From Hemerocallis citrina (taxonomy: Eukaryota; Streptophyta; Magnoliopsida; Asparagales; Asphodelaceae), in assembly GCA_017893485.1 (NCBI GenBank), contig CM030361.1, forward strand, positions 138,526,461 through 138,590,460: a stretch of DNA of 64,000 bases, written 5' to 3'. The number at the start of each line of letters is the position of its first letter. Position 1 is the stretch's first letter. The translations under genes and the position numbers were made by a program. A model generated the notes under the pieces. It had not been told where the DNA came from. It worked only from the letters and a program-made list of their open reading frames with translations, and searched no databases. Positions 12,675 to 24,690 of the stretch are shown one piece after another.

Positions 12675-13490
12675 TGTAACACCCCGCAAAATTGGAAATG
12701 AAAATTTTTTCCTCGTGTGTTACGCACGTGTATTTTATAATGTGTTTTCACCACGTGTTTTGATTACCGACTATTTATGCATTTTCCATATTGATTTTAC
12801 CCTATTTTGAGCTAACAAAAATATAATATTTCAATCTGTATTTTTACATGCTTTTTATGTGCATGTATCAATTGCGTATTTTTACATCACTAAGTGTGAT
12901 ATTTCTATGTGTATTGACTATTTATTTTACATTTTCGAACTCGTTTTATAAAACGGAAATTCATTTCTCCCTATTTTGATTAAAAATGCTTTTTTTAATT
13001 TTTGCACGTATGATGCACGTGCAAATTTTTATTCTCATTTTGTTGTTCTCATTTACAAACTTTTAGCATGCATAAGTTTTAATTAGTCTTCTTTTGATCC
13101 ATGGACCTATAAATTAAAATCTAGCCCATTAGGATAAGAGCCCACTAGATAAGTAAATAAATTAATTAGAAATGAGCCCATGTAGCAAGCCCACTAATAA
13201 AAACTCAAAGTAAGTTGAGCTTGGACTATTACATGACAAGTTACAACTTTTAGTACACATTTAAAGTTATAGAATTGTAATAAAATTGTATGTGCATATG
13301 TGCATGTGTGCATGCACAATAGTGGTCGGTTTTTGAACCCAATGTTGACCGGATTTGGTGAGTGGGGGAAGGGGAAAGGTTTGGGAGTTTTGGGGGTTAA
13401 GTTTTTGAAGAGTTGGAAAGATGAAGAGTTGTAGGTTTTAGGAGTTTAGAACTTGAAAAGTTGTCAGAATTAATTTGGAGAGTTATTAGG

Positions 13491-13500
13491 TATAAAATTA
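13491..13500 (+). promoter_or_regulatory. TATA box of X LTR
   Basis: TATAAAATTA precedes a purine-rich leader (GAAAGAAAGAAAG, then GCTAGGAG-type repeats). X' has TATAAATA followed by a related leader, so this is the likely LTR promoter. Confidence 0.5.
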
Positions 13501-14352
13501 TGCAAAATAGACCCTCACAAAATCTTATCAATAGAGCCCCCATTTCTCATTCTCATTTGCACCAAAAACATTTTCAAAATCAAAAGAAAAGAAAGAAAGA
13601 AAGAAAAGAAAAAGAGTAAGAGAGTCTTATTGCTTGGAGGGAAATTCTTACTAGGAGAGCTTGCTAGGAGAAGGAGGCTTTTGCTGGGAGGAGAAGCCTT
13701 GCTAGGAGCTAGGACTTGTCTTGGAGCTAGAAGTAGTGTTCCATCCTTCCCTTCATTTGTTCAAGCTTCACATAAGGTGGATGTTCTCATGCTTTCTAAT
13801 TCTTAGAACTATGCATGCTAGAGATAACAAATGAGAAATTTTGATTTGTGTGTAGCATGAATAATAGTAAAATAAGTCATGTTAAGTAAATTGACTCATA
13901 TCATGCTAATTAGCAATGAGAAAAGAAACGATCAAGTAAAATTTTGTCATGAATTGATATGCATGAAGAATAGTAGATTTTTATGAAAATGTAGGAAACA
14001 CTTCTTTTGATAACTAAATAAATTTTTATAAAGAAAATTTTATGTTATGGAGTTCATTGGATTGTTATAAAAATATAATATGCTATCCTTGACTAAAAAG
14101 AACGAATGCAAAATTGTGTTGTTTAATAAGAAGAAACAACTTTGTCAAATTGTTTTATTTTTTCTAAAATATGATTTATCGATCAGTAAGTTGCTGTTAT
14201 AAAATAATTTCAGTTATATAAATTTATTTTTATCAAATAAAAGGATTGATAAAGTACGAGGAAATCGAGTTTTTTTTTAAATAATGAAATAACAGAAAGT
14301 TAGCATAAAATCCATCGGGTCGCCTGTAAGTTGTTGGGCGCACTTGGCCCGT

Positions 14353-14559
14353 TGGCCTAGCGCTGTGCTGGCTCTTGTACGGATTGGGTTCGAAACTTGT
14401 TAAGGCCCAAAACGTTTTTTAGCTGAGTATTTAAAACTATTTCAACCCGAGATGAGTTTATGGAGTATTCGGTTTGGGATCTTGACACCTAGCCCACTTG
14501 GGCTAGTGGCTATCGGTGAGTGCTTTGGGCACTGTCTGGGCATGTGCGGGTTTGAAACC
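14353..14559 (+). repeat. Two tRNA-like (A box/B box) modules in X LTR
   Basis: Module 1 has an A-box-like TGGCCTAGCGC (14,353-14,363) and a B box GGTTCGAAACT (14,387-14,397). Module 2 has TGGGCTAGTGGC (14,499-14,510) and GGTTTGAAACC (14,549-14,559). The spacing resembles that of tRNA internal promoters. The paired arrangement also exists in X' on the minus strand. Flanking sequence does not fold into an intact tRNA that I can see, so these are tRNA-like promoter modules, not tRNA genes. Confidence 0.5.
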
Positions 14560-14572
14560 CAAGGTGGGGTTT

Positions 14573-15390
14573 TATATTTTTTTTGCTGTTTGAGAATTAA
14601 TGAGTTTAGAGTAAATTAAAATTTGGGGAAAATCTAGTGTTCATAAAATGTGATGGAGAATCTATAAATAAGTTTAAAGGTTTACATGTATATTTTTTGA
14701 GGAATAAAAGAAACATTGAGATAGATTGAGAAATTGTCTTCAAAATTAACTATTTTAATAGCATGATTGATTTTTTTTTTCCTTAAAAGAAAAGCAGAAT
14801 TTCGATGTGAGAATTTATTTCTTTTGATGAGATTATGCATTGATGTTAAGTATATATGCGCTCAATTTGATGAATAATTATTTGGAGTATTTTTCATGAG
14901 TTTAAATTTCAAATGAAATTGCAAGTGATGAATTCATTATTGTTGTTAATTCATGAATGAAATTATGTTTTGATAAGAGATATATTTTTTTTGCTGTTTG
15001 AGTTAAATTAATGAGTTTAGAGTAAATTAAAATTTGGGGAAAATCTAGTGTTCATAAAATGTGATGGAGAATCTATAGATAAGTTTAAAGGTTTACATGT
15101 ATATTTTTTGAGGAATAAAAGAAACACTGAGATAGATTGAGAAATTGTCTTCAAAATTAACTATTTTAATAGCATGATTGATTTTTTTTTCCCTTAAAAG
15201 AAAAGTAGAATTTCGATGTGAGAATTTATTTCTTTTGATGAGATTATGCATTGATGTTAAGTATATATGCGCTCAATTTGATGAATAATTATTTGGAGTA
15301 TTTTTCATGAGTTTAAATTTCACATGAAATTGCAAGTGATGAATTCATTATTGTTGTTAATTCATGAATGAAATTATGTTTTGATAAGAG
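14573..15390 (+). repeat. 408-bp tandem duplication in X LTR
   Basis: The segment starting TATATTTTTTTTGCTG occurs at 14,573 and 14,981, and both copies run through ATGATTGATTTTTTTT to TTTTGATAAGAG. The copies are nearly identical, so the duplication is recent relative to the LTR. X' lacks it. Confidence 0.9.
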
Positions 15391-16159
15391 ATTCATGTAT
15401 TGATGCTAAATGAGACATAGAACAAATTATGGATAAGTTAGAGACATGAATATAATAAGTTTAAGACATTTTTTATTGAAGGGTATGTGTACCCATGATT
15501 CTTGTACATGAAAAGTTGAGATTTAGAGTTAGTAAGACCTCATTACCGGCAATGTTGAAATAAAAAGAATTGAGATATAATTTTGAGATATGGTTGTGGA
15601 TCAATCTCGGTGTTGGTGATTATGACCGGTAGGAGGTAAGACTAATTCTAAGCTTGCAAATTTATTCATGTCTTGAACTAAATAATTAAGCACATAAGTG
15701 AAGATGTAGTAAACTTGGGCAAACGTAAGTGGGTTGCCTCTATATAGTCGGCGGTGGATCTCCGTGGCTATAGACCCAGTCGGCGGACTGAGGTTGCTCT
15801 GTGGGAGACTGTTTTTTTTATATTTAAATCCGGGACTTGGCGAAGTCGGGCGGATAGTTTGCCATCTCCAATGTATATACGTATACCGGGGCTAGGGGGC
15901 ACTTGCAGGATGATTCGCATGATGATGGAACCATTATAATAGTCATCAGGCTGGTACCCATATTCATGGAATGATCTAAATCTTGTTTTATTACCGAGTA
16001 GTTTTCATGGCGAAGGATTGAGCCCTTTTATTACGGAGTACGTAGGCACTTGCCCTCGGACCTATGTAGGACCTATGTAGTATGGAATGCATAGAATCCG
16101 AACAAGTGTGCATTAGTGTCATCCTAGTATAAAATGTGTGCATTAGGCATTAAGGCATG

Positions 16160-16738
16160 TGTTGCCGCTGGATTCTAGTGTAGGGGCAATAAATGAGATT
16201 TGTAGGTTCGTGAGGAACTCGAACAGGCAGAACCCTTCTTCTTCCTTGCTGACTAGTTGACTCCGTGGTGCTCCCTTGAACTTGCACAAACGTTCGAGAC
16301 ACCGGGATGAATCCCGACGACGAACCTTCCGATGCTCAAGTCACTACACAGAAAAAGTGAAGAGAAAGAGCTTTAGTGTGCAAAGAGTGATCACCTTCAA
16401 CAGTAGGAGGTAGGGGGGTTTTTATAGTCGCCATGGAGATCTTTTTCAGGATAAGGGTGAATCCCTACTTCCCGGTGTGGCTGGTTGGGGTTGGTTACAA
16501 CCATCCCCTCAAGTTAGGGACAAGCTAGGATCTGCTCCTATCCTGTTGATCTGGTCCCTAACGGGTTGAGACCCGTTCTCTGCTTATCAGATCGTTCATG
16601 GGCCAGCGGGTCCAAGAGGGTAGACCCGGTACCCAATTCGGACCCGTTTATAGATTAAATTACCATCCCGCCTTTGCGAATTCAAGATTCGTGCCCACTT
16701 TGAACGGTTCTGATTTAACCCGATTTTTAGCCATATCA
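16160..16738 (-). repeat. Element A 3' LTR
   Basis: It starts TGTTGCCGCTGGATTC on the plus strand, ends TTAGCCATATCA, and aligns with 46,570-47,145. On the minus strand it is preceded by the purine-rich GGAGTGGAGGGCTCG. Confidence 0.92.
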
Positions 16739-17241
16739 CGAGCCCTCCACTCCAAAAGACTGTGTGTTACAGCCTTGTGGGAGTAGTTTTGGTGTTTTAA
16801 TGGCGTATAGGGTTTTATCGAATCCTCAAAGGGTGTTTGAATCCTGTCGGTGGGGTGACGGTACCTTCCTGAGCTGGTAGCATGCCCAAAGTTGCTTCTA
16901 AGTTGCTCTAGATCTTCAGAATTTTTAATTAATTTTCTAGAATTTTTAATCTTTTTTGCAATTTTTAAATGAATAATTCAAATTAATAAAATAGAAAAAG
17001 GAATTAATCACCCTATTTACGATGTGGCCAAATCTGAGGCCTTGATCATGCATCGGCGAGGAATTCTTGGTGATCAAATGGCCAGGAGAAAGGGGCTTCT
17101 CACGTCTTCGGTTCGGAACCACGTCTGTACGGCGATTTGGGCGTACGGTAAGGCGAACACGCCGAACAAGGCATCGAGCTTGGTGGACGGTGCATCGAGC
17201 ATGACGAATGTAATGAGGAGTTTGGCGAACGGTGGGAAGGC

Positions 17242-18213
17242 GTTGACTAGTCAACGCACTTTTGGGCATTTTAAAGCTCGGAAACACGTCTGCTCGACAG
17301 TGGCGGCGAGCTTGGCGAACGGTGTGTCGAGCACGGCGAACGGAACGGCGAGCTCGAAGACCATTGACTGGTCAACGTTTCTTTTGGTGTTTTCAGCTCG
17401 GACACGTCTGCTCGTCAGCGGCGGCGAGCTTGGCGAACGGTGTGTCGAGCATGGCGAACGGAACGGCGAGCTCGAAGGCCGTTGACTGGTCAACGCATTT
17501 TTTGGCGTTTTTAGCTCGAATCACATCTGCTCGTTAGCGGCGGTGAGCTTGGCAAACGGTGTGTCGAGGGCGGCAAACGGAACGGCGAGCTCGAAGCCTG
17601 TTGACTGGTCAACGCATTTTTTGGCATTTTTAGCTCGGAAACACGTCTGCTCATCAGCGGTGGGAGCTTGGCGAACGGTGTGTCGAGGGCGGCGAACGGA
17701 ACGGCAAGCTCGAAGGCCGTTGACTGGTCAATGCATTTTTTGGTGTTTTCAGCTCAGAAACACGTCTGCTCGTCAGCCGCGTCAAGCTTGGCGAACGGTG
17801 TGTCGAGCGATTCGGACGAAATGGTGAGCTTGAAGGGCATTGACTGGTCAATGTATTTTTTGGTGTTTTCAGCTCGGAAACACGTCTGCTCGTCAGCAAC
17901 GACGAGCTTGGTAAGCGGTGTGTCGAGCGATTCAGACGAAACGGCGAGCTTGAAGGGCATTGACTGGTCAACACATTTTCTTGTGTTTTCAGCTCGAAAA
18001 CATGTCTGCTCGTCAGGGACGGTGAGCTTGGCAAACTGTGTGTCGAGCGATTCGGACGAAACGACGAGCTTGAAAGGCATTGACTGGTCAACGCATATTT
18101 TTGTGTTTTTAGCTCGGAAACACGTCTGCTCGTCAGCGGCGGCGAGCTTGGCGAACAATGTGTCGAGCACGGCGAGCGAAATAGCCAGCTCGAAGGCCGT
18201 TTGACTGGTCAAC
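17242..18213 (+). repeat. 118-120-bp tandem array with paired W-box palindromes
   Basis: About eight units follow one another: CACGTCTGCTCG occurs at 17,285, 17,403, 17,522 (variant), 17,642, 17,761, 17,881, 18,001 (variant) and 18,121. Each unit boundary has a palindrome of the form RTTGACTRGTCAAY, nine in all (17,242; 17,363; 17,481; 17,600; 17,719; 17,839; 17,959; 18,079; 18,199). Each palindrome holds TTGACT on one strand and TTGACC or TTGACT on the other. The array sits between the 3' LTR and the promoter side of the antisense gene. The long open frames through it (for example 17,668-18,204) arise from the repeat period and are not called genes. Confidence 0.9.
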
Positions 18214-18325
18214 GCATTTGAGCTGCTTCTGGTTGCTTCTTTTATGTCGTTTCGTATTCTAACCGCCTAGACTTCCGCGCTTGTTGGGCCCCCTAAGCTG
18301 TGCGGCCCAAGCCCATTAAATTTTA

Positions 18326-18335
18326 CCATAAATCC
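18326..18335 (+). promoter_or_regulatory. TATA-like promoter of the antisense gene in A
   Basis: CCATAAATCC lies about 170 bases before the antisense ATG (18,496). Element B has GTTATAAGTTC followed by CTCCCCCCC-ACT at the corresponding place. A further block close to the ATG, GCATTCYGACCGTG, is conserved between A and B. Confidence 0.45.
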
Positions 18336-18495
18336 CCACCACTTCTATTTTTCACCTCACTTTCTCACTTTCACTTCACCTGAGATTTCTTCTCTTCAAA
18401 GCCTTGAGCGGAGCTTCCGGTGATCTTTTCCATTCTCCGACGAGCATTCCGACCGTGGTTGTCACTTCTCAGGTAATTTTTTTTAATTTTAAGAG

Positions 18496-21400
18496 ATGTC
18501 TAGGGTGTCTTCCGGCGAAGAGGCCTCTTCCTCGAGTCAGCCCGAAGTAGCCCCCCTGATTCGCTCCTTCTAGGGTCGATAAGGGGAAGGGCTCCATTGT
18601 CCTGTCCTCTCCGTAAGTAGGAGAAGATCTCGATGTCTAAGGTGAAGGCGGAGAGGCGACTCTCTCTTCGTCGGTGGTGGAATCAATAGTGGAGAAAGAT
18701 CGGAGGATGGGTGCATTTGGGAGACACTCGATTGCTGTGTCTACCCTTGGAGGGACCCGGTAATATGGTGCGGAGGAGTTGAGGCGGGAGGAACAAGGGT
18801 TGGCACAGTTTTATGAGGAGAACAATCTGAGGGAGCGCACAGAGGCGAACGAAATTGTCAACATCCTGAAAGAGTCGAACCTGTAAATCATCCGGATGTG
18901 CTTCATGATCCCTCTAGAGTTCAAACTCGTCGTTCCTAGGCCAGGGATCAGGTCTTGCTCTTTGCTCCCCTCCAATACGTGTGTTTTTCCCTTTGACGCT
19001 TTCCATGTAAGGCTACGCCTCCCTCTACACCCTTTCGTAAGGGTGGTGCTGCAATGGTATGGCTATTCAGCTAATGCCGAACATTTGGAGGCATGTCACG
19101 GGGTTTGTTCTCCATTGCCAGGCCACCGGGATCGAACCTAGGATCAGCGTACTTTGTCGTATGTACAAGATCCATCAAAAGACAAGGACGGAGTACCGTT
19201 TCTACCTTACTGCTCGGAAGGGCGTTAAGTTGGTCGAAAACCTTGACTCCATGAAGTGTTGGCGAGATAAATACTTCCTTGTCCGGGGTAAAAAGCCGTG
19301 GGACATTCCCATGGTGTGGAGGGAGGATGTGCCGAAGAGGGCAAAGATGGAGCTGACCTTGAGTCCCGAGGAGGACAAAATGGTTAGCATCCTCTTGGAT
19401 CGACCTACTCTGCATTGGAAGGAGATCTCCGAGGAGAGCCTCTTTGGGGGAGGCCTTAGCCTGATGGACCCTAGTACGAGTTCTCTTTCATCGATCGCAC
19501 TTCCAAGTATTTTAGTAGTAACAAAATTCTAATCTTGTTTTTTTCTATCTCTTTTCACAGGATCTACCGCCATGGACTTTGAGGATATCATGAACAGGCG
19601 ATCTGCGCTGAGTGGCAAGTGAGTTGAGGAGAAAAAGAGAAAGCGCATCGTTGTTCGGCCAACTCCGTCGAAGGCAACCCGAGTTGATAGTGCCGCCACC
19701 CCCGTTGTGGATTTGGAGGTCGTTCCCACTCCGTTGCTCCGTCAGCAAAATAACTCGACTTTTCAGCTACGCTCGCCCTGAAGGCTCCGCCTCGCATAGT
19801 GGCGGCCGAAGTCATACTGATGGACGAGCTGAAGAGAATCTTCGTGCCGGATTGGCAGGTTCTTAGGCACGATGGTTTCCTCGGAGACTCGAGGAGTTGC
19901 ATGGACGCTGTCCGCAACCTCGCCATGCCCAAGGATAAGGCAGCGATAGAGCACAGAACAGTAGGTGACTCGGCCTTGGAGATTGCCAAGGTGCAGATGA
20001 CGGTAAGCTTCAATCTTCCGCTCGACCTTTGCCTTCTTTTTTCGCCCCACTCTTAAACCACTGCTTTTCTTGAAGGCGATCTGCCATTTCAGCCACTTGA
20101 TGAAGCGAGTGGCGGAGCAGGAGAAAGAGATGAAGGCTCTGCAGGATCGGGAGAGGTTGGAGCGCTCGAAGGCCAAGAGAGAGCTAGAGGCGACCGTGCT
20201 CAAGGCAGAAATGCAAGCCACCGAGATTAGGCTTCTGGAGGAGGCACTGGCGAAGGCGAACGACTCCGCCACTGCGGAGAAGGAGGAGATGGCTCGGGAG
20301 AGGGCTGCTGAGAGGGAGAAGGCCGCGTTCGAGATGGACATGGCGGTGAAGGAGGCCAGGCTGCGGCGAAGAAGGAGGCGATCGGCTATTTGGAGCGGAA
20401 CATGCGAAAGGCCTACGCAAAGGTGTTGAAGGATGTCGGCGAACGTCTCCCCGGCTTCGATTGTTCGAGGTATTTCTTATTCCCCGACGAGGAGAAGAGG
20501 AAGCTGTCGGCGAGGAGGACATAGTGACCGAGACTCCGTTCGCAATGGCGCCAGCGTCAGAGACAGCTGAGGGCGGCGAAGGCGACATAGCGCTCGTGGA
20601 TCCATCTGCTGAGGTGGACACTGAACTCCCTTAGCATTTCTTCTGTGTTTCAGCCGTAGTTTTTCATCTAGGGTCTTTTTGTATCGATGCCTAATTGCGG
20701 ACTGGCAACCGCTTTTTTTTGTACTCTTTTGAACTTCAATGAAATGAAGAACTTTTGAGATTTTGGCCTAAGTGTTTACAACGACTTGCTTCGAAATTTT
20801 GGCTAAGTGTTCACAACAACTTGCTTTGAAATTTTGGCTAAGGTTTGTATTGAAATTTTGGCTAAGTGTTCGCTACGGTTTGCTTTGGACTTTTCAGATT
20901 GTCGAAGTGATGCCACTCGCCGAAGCTGGTCTAGGGGTGAAGAAGTTGTGCCTTGCTAGGAGCAGAGAGCGGCTTCGCGAGGTTGAGTGGGAGCTTCACA
21001 AGGCGGAACACGAGCAGAATCATCTGCGGCTAGGCTTGGGCCGCCGAGACCAGGAGATCAAGCGGCTAGAAGAGTGGCTCAGGGAGACGACCCCCGAAGG
21101 CAATGATTATGGTTCGTCGATGGCGGTCAGCCTCGGCTTGAGGCTTAGGCAACTTCGTCACTCCTTGACTAAGATGACAGCGGAGAGACGAACTGACGGC
21201 AGAGAGAGACGAGTTGAAGAAGGTGACTGTCGACAAGAGCATGGAAGTTGCTTATCTTCGGCAGACAGTTGCCGACAATGCTCGAGGTTCAGGCTCGGCG
21301 CGGCTGCCTCGCCTAAATATAACCGTGAAGGACGACTCGTTAAGAGAGCGTATTGTCGAACTAGAGACAGAGGTCGCTCGTCTTCAGACACAACCCGAGC

Positions 21401-21693
21401 GACGTAACGTCAGATTAACTTCTTGTACTCGGGAGGAGCGTGATAGGGGGATAACTTTTCACGAGCTCTCCCATCGTTCGCCCCTAATACATCAGAGCCC
21501 GGGCACTGCACAAAGTAGGGTGGCTGCCTCGTCGAGTGGAGAGTCCGTTGGGGCCACCGTTAGAACTAGTGCGGGCGATGCGTCTCAGCTTGCCGGCTTA
21601 GAGACGAGCGCCGAGGTGAGACGTCGACAGTACAGCCTTCGTCACCCACGGGTGTCTCTAAACCGAAGTATCCCCGCCCCTAGGAGGCATTGA
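18496..21693 (+). pseudogene. Antisense gene of element A (Transposase_28-like plus coiled coil), broken
   Basis: It lies opposite to gag-pol. The start is chosen at AGAGATGTC, identical to B. The N-terminus MSRVSSGEEASSS is soon stopped (tag near 18,571), and further stops occur near 18,880 and 19,621. The central frame 19,059-19,473 matches the B protein through MPNIWRHV, TEYRFYL, KGVKLVEN and the LFGGGLSLMDP end. Predicted introns: 19,474-19,560 (GTACGA...TTTCACAG), 20,003-20,075 (GTAAGC...TTGAAG) and 20,614-20,897 (GTGGAC...TTTTCAG). Downstream exons encode charged coiled coil (20,070-20,429) and the conserved tail VSLNRSIPAPRR (to 21,693). Pfam's 'putative gypsy type transposon' family fits; its molecular role is not established. 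Confidence 0.8.
20697..20712 (+). other. Conserved GCGG/CCGC hairpin in intron 3 of the antisense gene (A)
   Basis: GCGGACTGGCAACCGC followed by a T run. B has GCGGACTGGCCACCGC plus TTTT at 32,848-32,863. It lies in the region that is either intron 3 or the 3' untranslated region of a shorter transcript. Confidence 0.4.
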
Positions 21694-21864
21694 AGTAGTC
21701 TTGTACTTTTGGCTTCTCAAGTTTTGTATCTTGTCGTAAAGATGAGTAGCTGGTCTTGTAATTTGGCTTGTTCCTCAAATTTTATAGAAATGATACTTGT
21801 TTTTCGCACTTGTGTGTTTCGTTAGCATTTGTAGTTGTTAACCATAGTGGGAGCACTTCCGTGG

Positions 21865-22530
21865 CGAACCACTTCTTACTCGCCTGTAAGCAAGTAGTAG
21901 AAGCGGAGTCGAGCCAAGTGTTGGACTCCGGACTCGTCACTTTAAAGAGAGAATCAACGGTTGTGGGAGCAATTTCGAATGGCGAAGCACTTCTTACTCG
22001 CTTATTAGCAAGTAGTCGAAGCGGAGTAGAGCCAAGTGTTGGACTCCGAACTCGTCGTTTTAAAGAGAGAATCAACGGTTGTGGGAGCAATTCCGAATGG
22101 CCAACCACTTCTTACTCGCTTAGAACCAAGTAGTCGAAGCGGAGTCGAGCCAAGTGTTGGATTCCGAACTCGTCGTTTTAAAGAGAGAATTAACGGTTGT
22201 GGGAACAATTCCGAATGGCAAACCACTTCTTACTCGCTTATAAGCAAGTAGTCGAAGAGGAGTCGAGCCAAGTGTTGGACTCCGAACTTGTCATTTTAAA
22301 GAGAGAATCAACGGTTGTGGGAGTAATTCCGAATGGTGAACCACTTCTTACTCACTTATAAGCAAGTAGTGGAAGCGGAGTCGAGCCAAGTGTTGGATTC
22401 TGAACTCGTCGTTTTAAAGAGAGAATCAATGGTTGTGGGAGCAATTTCGAATGGCAAACCACTTCTTACTCGCTTATAAGCAAGTAGTGGAAGCGGAGTC
22501 GAGCCAAGTATTGGACTCCGAACTCGTTGT
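21865..22530 (-). repeat. 118-bp hairpin array of element A
   Basis: Six units of 117-119 bp: CACTTCTTACTCGC-type starts at 21,869, 21,988, 22,106, 22,224, 22,341 and 22,459. Each has GGGAGCAATTYCGAATGG, a near-palindromic core such as TACTCGCTTATAAGCAAGTA (22,231-22,250), and GAGCCAAGTGTTGGACTC. Element B has a diverged version of the same monomer in the same place (34,897-35,745). The open frames inside are repeat artefacts. Confidence 0.88.
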
Positions 22531-22764
22531 TCAAATACGAATTTTTTTTGGTAAGTAAAGTTAGACTACTTTAGAAGAGATAGGGAATATTTTGGGGAAA
22601 GATTTCTTTTTATTGAAAACAACTGGACAGCTGCTTCTAAGTTGCAGGCCTCCTTTACACTTTGATAAAAAGAAAATACAAGTAAGGATTTTGAGACACG
22701 TCTTCTGGAGCGCTTCTTGGGGAAGTTGCTTGGAGCGGTGTTTAGACACCCTCTTAGTACTTCA

Positions 22765-23812
22765 TCAAGTCCTCCACGTTCCACGTCCTTGGAATCTTCC
22801 TGCCTCCGGGTCTTCGAGTTGATACATGGCTGGGTGTATTACTCTGTAGACCTTGTATGGTCCTTCCCAATTGGGTGCCAGCTTGCCTTTCTTGCTTGGA
22901 TCGGAGATTGACAACTTTCTCAACACTAAGTCCCCCTCATTTAGGTTGGTGGGTCGTACCCTCTTGCTGTAAGCATGAGTAATCCTACGACGGTAGGTCT
23001 CTTGGTGGATTGCGGCTCTCTCACGGACCTCGTCAATGAAGTCTATGCAGTTACGAAGCTGGTTTGCATTCTGCGCTTCATTGTAGGCTATGAATCGAGG
23101 TGAAGGTAGACCCACCTCCAATGGGATGAGAGCTTCAGATCCGTACTTGAGGTTGAAAGGGGACTCTCCCGTTGGAGCTCTTTTTGTGGTGCGATAGTTC
23201 CAAAGTACATTGGGAAGTTGTTCGACCCATAGTCCTTTAGTGGACTTATCCAGCCTCTTCTTCAGGCCAGAGAGGATTTGATGGTTCGCATTCTCCGCTT
23301 GGCCATTGGACTGAGGGTGCGCTATAGAAGAGAATCGCTGCTGAATCTCGAGGTCGGTGCAAAAGTTGCGAAAGGCCGTCCCTGTAAATTGGGTCTCGTT
23401 GTCGGTTATAAGGATACGAGGCACCCCATACCTAGCCATGCGGTTGTCTCTCGCCTCGTACTCCTCAGACACCTGATTGATCACTAACTGGGAGTCGCTG
23501 AAGACCCTTACGCACTCGGCACCCGCCTTGCGAGCCAAGCAGAGCCCCGCTATGAGGGCCTCATATTCTGCCTCATTGTTTGACGCCGGGAAGTTGAGGC
23601 AGAGGGAGTACTGGAGGACAAAAGCGTCAGGGCCAGTTAGGATGATGCCAGCTCCGCTTCCATCGGTGCAGGAGGACCCGTCCACGTAAACAGTCCAGAT
23701 GGAGGGGTCGGTAGGCGACTCACATGAGTCAGGGATGGTGTTCTCCATGATGAACTCGGCCAGAGCTTGGTAGCTGATGTCATGCTGACTCAGCTCGATA
23801 GACCACTTCATG
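22765..23812 (-). pseudogene. Element A second RNase H fused by deletion to integrase
   Basis: This is the downstream half of A's pol, left of the X' insertion. It opens with MKWSIELSQHD (end of first RNase H), then the second, archaeal-type RNase H: YVDGSS, GAGIIL, NNEAEYEALIAGL and FSDSQLVINQV. Directly after EARDNRM the frame enters integrase at GVPRILITDN. Compared with B, about 0.8 kb is missing: the RNase H end, the zinc finger and the first catalytic aspartate of integrase. The rest of integrase is present, with the catalytic E in SNGQAENAN and the GPYKVYRV tail. The open frame extends upstream into X' to 23,910, but that part is LTR sequence. Confidence 0.9.
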
Positions 23813-24428
23813 TGTAACGCCCCGAATTCCAAAACACAACTGAATTCGAGATTCCACAGGATCTTTACACTTCTTTCGTATAATTTTACAAGGAATTTAA
23901 AACTTTTCACTTTATATCAGAGTTACATGAAAACTTTACACTTTACATTTTACAGCGGAAGCAAATTTACAACATTTATATAAAAGTACAACAACATTGA
24001 ATAATTTCTAAGCATCTGTTCCTCTTTAATCTTTATCATGTCATTTACCCTACATGCAAAACTATGGGTACGTCAGTTTATTCAACCGACGAACATTATA
24101 CACGGTCATCCTCTCTATGCCGGAAATAGTATAACTGATTTTCCATATTTAACAAACAAAAACTTGTCACATATCGAACTAAAGGGAATACCCTATTGAT
24201 GTCGTGTTGTGATTGTGCACTTAGTCCTTAATGCAATTATTTATATTATATGACACTAATGCACACTTGTTCGGATTCTATGCATCCCATACTACATAGG
24301 TCCGAGGGCAAGCCTCTTAATCGTTATTCATCTTGTAGGGTTCAATCCCTCGTCATGACTTACTCTACTACTGTAACTACGGTAAGTATCCTAGATGATC
24401 TATGAGTACAAGCTCGTGTACAGAAAAT

Positions 24429-24690
24429 CTGGAGGGGAATCCCACGCCATGTCTTGATGCATCAAGCATGCATTCTGTGGCAATTCAGCCTCCTTCATGG
24501 CACACGATCCTCTTGCAGTCACCAAACATCCCACAAGCGTTGCCAAGATCCCGATAATTCTGGAGTAGTGCCCACGTCATGTCTTGATGCATCAAGCATG
24601 CATTCTGTGAATCACTCTCACATCGTAGACTCGAGGCCCTCATACTTGTGTTTTTCTTTCACTTTCATCACCTCTTCACTATGTACTAAT
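24429..24690 (-). repeat. 130-bp tandem duplication with 14-bp palindrome in X'
   Basis: Two units about 130 bp apart carry the perfect palindrome CTTGATGCATCAAG (24,453-24,466 and 24,583-24,596), each followed by CATGCATTCTGTG. Confidence 0.75.

Noticed and set aside
14353..14397. Functional tRNA gene
   Set aside because: A and B boxes are present, but I cannot fold an acceptor stem or anticodon arm. Treated as a tRNA-like module.
17024..18212. Open frames of 90-180 residues on both strands through the A array
   Set aside because: The period of about 120 bp is divisible by three, so frames stay open in many directions. They match no family and have no start or splice context.
24300..24620. 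CRISPR-like array
   Set aside because: Only two repeat copies, in plant LTR sequence.
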